Positions 61,431 to 64,000 of a stretch of DNA of 64,000 nucleotides are shown here, one piece after another (position 1 is the stretch's first letter; each line of letters starts with the position of its first letter). This DNA comes from Solanum dulcamara. Its lineage: Eukaryota > Streptophyta > Magnoliopsida > Solanales > Solanaceae. The position numbers and the translations under genes are program-made. The stretch spans positions 4,272,001 through 4,336,000 of the forward strand of contig NC_077243.1 in NCBI RefSeq assembly GCF_947179165.1, in the 5' to 3' direction. Under the pieces are notes generated by a model that was not told the DNA's origin, did no database searches, and saw only the letters and a program-made list of their open reading frames with translations.

Positions 61431-63337
61431 TTAAAATGCTAACAACATTACTAAACTCATAAGCGATGCAACAGCAACAAATCCTCCAAATTTGGATGTC
61501 ACACTAGCTGTATTTTCTGCTGGTGGACTTGCAGTTTTGTTTCTTGACATCGAACCTGGGAAGAAACGACGTTATATATTTTAATTAATAAAAAATTCGT
61601 GTGACTTAGCTAATTGAATAAAAGTGTTGGAACTGTTAATGTGTTTGATTAACAATATCCTTGATTAAATGACCTTAAAGTTTACACTTATATATACATA
61701 ATAATACAAATGTAAAAGTGTCAAAAGTTGAATGTCGAAATGGAATGCATAGAGATAATTAAAGAATTTGTTTTGAGAAGTATTTTGCAAATCAAAAGAA
61801 AAAGAGTCTAGATAAATAATAAAATTATTGATCATACAAAGTGTGATTATAATTAATTGAAATGTCATAAGTTGAGGACAACCAACTTACGACATTAAAA
61901 ATACTTACTGTTAGTCTCTGAAGAAGTGGGAGATGGGGCTGAAGCTGAACCAGCAGCTATATTTATACACATAAAAAAAATATTCAGGTTAGTCATAAAA
62001 AAAATGATTAATAGACATATTAGTGTAATTACTATCAAACATTCAAACTAGATTTTACCTTACATATATATAATCAGATCAATCAAAAAATATTTACATA
62101 TAAGCTTTTCAAATTTGTAACTTCAAAAATAAGATAAATTATCTTCTAACTTGATTAGGTAAAAATGAAGTGCGTCCAAGATAGTGCACAAGCGTAATAG
62201 GCAACAAAATCTATTTGATTAAAAATTGAATCTTTTACCCACATTATCTTAAATTGCTAAAAATCTATTGAAGTACTCCCTCAGTCCATTTAACTAATTG
62301 TCATGACCCTGGCTAAAAATAATTGGTTAAAAATGTTTGTCACTTAAAAAAATTAAGATAAGAACTAATTATTTTTTCACCTTTTTTCTTTCTTTTTTTC
62401 TTTTTGAACTTCAAAGATATCTGCATGCAGTTGATATCTTTCGGATGCACACTAAGTAAATCTGCTCATACAGGAGATATAGATCATATTAGGCAAATTT
62501 AATGCGATGAGCTCTAATTATAAAGGTTGTTGGTGAGGACAATCGATCCCAAGTCTCCCAAATAGAAAACCTCTCACTTAACCAACTCAGTCAATCCTTG
62601 AAGGTATACGTACCACCTTCTTTTTTACTCTAATAAATAAATCTAGATAGTGATTTGTGGTGAAAGAAATAGTGGTATTTATGAGATCATAGAACAAATA
62701 AGACTGATTTAGTCAATTAATATTTTCTTTAAGATCGTGCAAATACAATATGACAAATAAAATAGGACTAATACAATCAACTTTACCAAATGCAATGCAT
62801 ATTGTGAATCAGGAATGTTAAGTGTCCATAATGAGCGTATGTACATAGTTCAAATCAAACGTACTAGATTCAATTGAACTCATAGGTCACAAAAAGAATA
62901 TATGTTTACCTAATGTACTAGATTCAATTGAACTCATAGGTGACGAAAAAATATATATGTTTACCTTTTTTGCAAAGGGAAAGATCAGGTTTAGCACCAC
63001 AAGCTTTTGCAAAATCTAAAGCTTCATCTTGAGTTACATTCATACTTCTCATGACATCAGAATTAGCAAACACAGTGCAAAGGCATTGTGCATCATTTGT
63101 GATCATTTCCTTCAACGGCGCACAGCACGTTGCTGGAGGAGTTTTCGTATGCGATGCCAATGCTGGTTGACACGGCATTAGTTTCTGCACGCATGGCATC
63201 GCAGAAATACTACCACGACCAACACCACTGGCCAAAAACGCCGCGATCATATTTTTATCCACATCAATTCCATGAGATAAACCCACAAAAAAACATGTGA
63301 AAATTACAACAACAAATGATGATTTGGTATATGCCAT
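61431..63337 (-). CDS. GPI-anchored non-specific lipid-transfer-like protein (LTPG type)
   Basis: Three minus-strand exons, 62965-63337, 61909-61956 and 61431-61555, join in frame to 181 residues. Residues 1-23 form a signal peptide. The eight-cysteine motif is complete: Cys49, 56, 71, 72, 85, 87, 113 and 122, in C-C-CC-CxC-C-C order. A Ser/Pro/Ala/Thr-rich linker (AAGSASAPSPTSSETN...) follows, then a hydrophobic end (FVAVASLMSLVMLLAF) as expected for GPI attachment. Intron positions after the eight-cysteine domain and in the linker are usual for this group. Such proteins sit on the outer plasma membrane or in the wall and help move lipids for cuticle or suberin. TATATATA lies about 50 bases upstream. 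The ligand is not predictable. Confidence 0.9.
62277..62405. mobile_element. truncated Stowaway-like fragment in intron 1 of the LTP-like gene
   Basis: Begins CTCCCTCAGTCCATTTAACT after TA and continues TTGTCATGACC like a Stowaway end. No matching inverted end was found, so it is a fragment. Confidence 0.45.
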
Positions 63338-63384
63338 GGGTTAATATGAATTTGTGATGATCGATATGAGGAATTGAAATGTGC

Positions 63385-63392
63385 ATATATAT
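63385..63392 (-). promoter_or_regulatory. TATA box of the LTP-like gene
   Basis: TATATATA on the minus strand, about 48-55 bases upstream of the start codon at 63337. Confidence 0.55.
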
Positions 63393-64000
63393 AGGGGGAA
63401 TGTAAACATGTAAGGTAACTGTTATTTTTATTTGAAACCGTATTTTCAGGCAGTTACAGAAAACAGAATCATTCAATTTTTTGAATCTATTCTTTGTGCT
63501 ATCCGTGTGTCTAGAACATCCCATAATTTTCGTTATTACTGGTGACCAAGTCCCTTACATTTAAACCTATTATAACCTAAAATTTAGGCAATTCTCAGAT
63601 TTGGATTTGCAAATTTTTTTTACACTCGGTGTTTACATTAATTAAACTTGGAAATTGAACATTTATAGTGAGGATTAACTAATGTATCGGTATTACTAAT
63701 ACACCATATTCAGCACTATTTATATTCACCGTTGACCGTACCAAACGACCGTGAGTTTATTTGGTTTAACATCTTAGAATGAGTTTCTTTCCCAACAAAG
63801 AAATTCACTTTTCGTGGACCCATTTCATCTGACGGAGATATATCATATTTGTAGAAGTTGGTACAACTATTACATTGTTGCTGCTTTGCTTCAAGATGTA
63901 GTTTTCAGGGTACGGATTCATATGATGGCAGTATTTTCAACGTAGAGTATATATAATTATATAAGCCAAAAAAAAAACTAAAATACCAACAAATATCAAA
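63393..64000. other. upstream region of the LTP-like gene
   Basis: AT-rich promoter-side sequence. No second gene or repeat recognised to the right edge. Confidence 0.4.

Overview
The window is nuclear DNA of a dicot plant, very AT-rich, with intron-split genes and many transposable elements. A deleted SINE of the type found in Solanaceae, an S1-type SPH gene cluster and a CYP71-type P450 point to Solanaceae, most likely a Solanum species; that placement is inference. No prokaryotic or organellar content was seen.

Layout. (1) 1-6271, minus strand: the first 12 exons of a large fused 6PGDH-like/aldolase-like gene that runs off the left edge. (2) 6.6-8.3 kb: a deleted SINE and a 0.7-kb tandem duplication. 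(3) 8.3-35.4 kb: a four-unit array of secreted self-incompatibility-S1-like (SPH) genes. Unit 1 is a pseudogene; units 2, 3 and 4 are intact. Every unit carries a related Stowaway MITE. A solo LTR (minus) lies just 3' of SPH1, and a complete 9.7-kb Ty3/gypsy chromovirus (plus) of the same family lies just 3' of SPH3. SPH4 looks like a unit-3 copy overwritten by a tract from unit 2. (4) 36-37.3 kb: an inverted-repeat element with diverged ~120-bp repeats. (5) 39.4-40.1 kb: a small two-exon plant-specific gene (At3g17950-like). (6) 41.1-42.0 kb: an RTE-type LINE remnant. (7) 43.8-52.3 kb: a ten-exon leucine-rich-repeat gene resembling STK11IP/LIP1, rebuilt with a closed frame of 1068 codons. (8) 53.3-56.0 kb, minus: SURF1, a cytochrome c oxidase assembly factor, six exons, 333 codons. 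(9) 56.6-58.2 kb, minus: a decayed CYP71-type P450. (10) 58.7-60.8 kb: a deleted MULE transposon with a perfect 9-bp target duplication. (11) 61.4-63.3 kb, minus: a GPI-anchored lipid-transfer-like protein.

The host genes share no evident pathway: two housekeeping genes (6PGDH/aldolase-like, SURF1), one LRR scaffold-like gene and several secreted or cell-surface proteins. The dynamic part is the SPH array, where duplication, gene conversion and repeated transposon insertion can be ordered from the sequence.

Exon boundaries come from reading GT/GC-AG sites and family similarity by eye; no alignment program or database was used.
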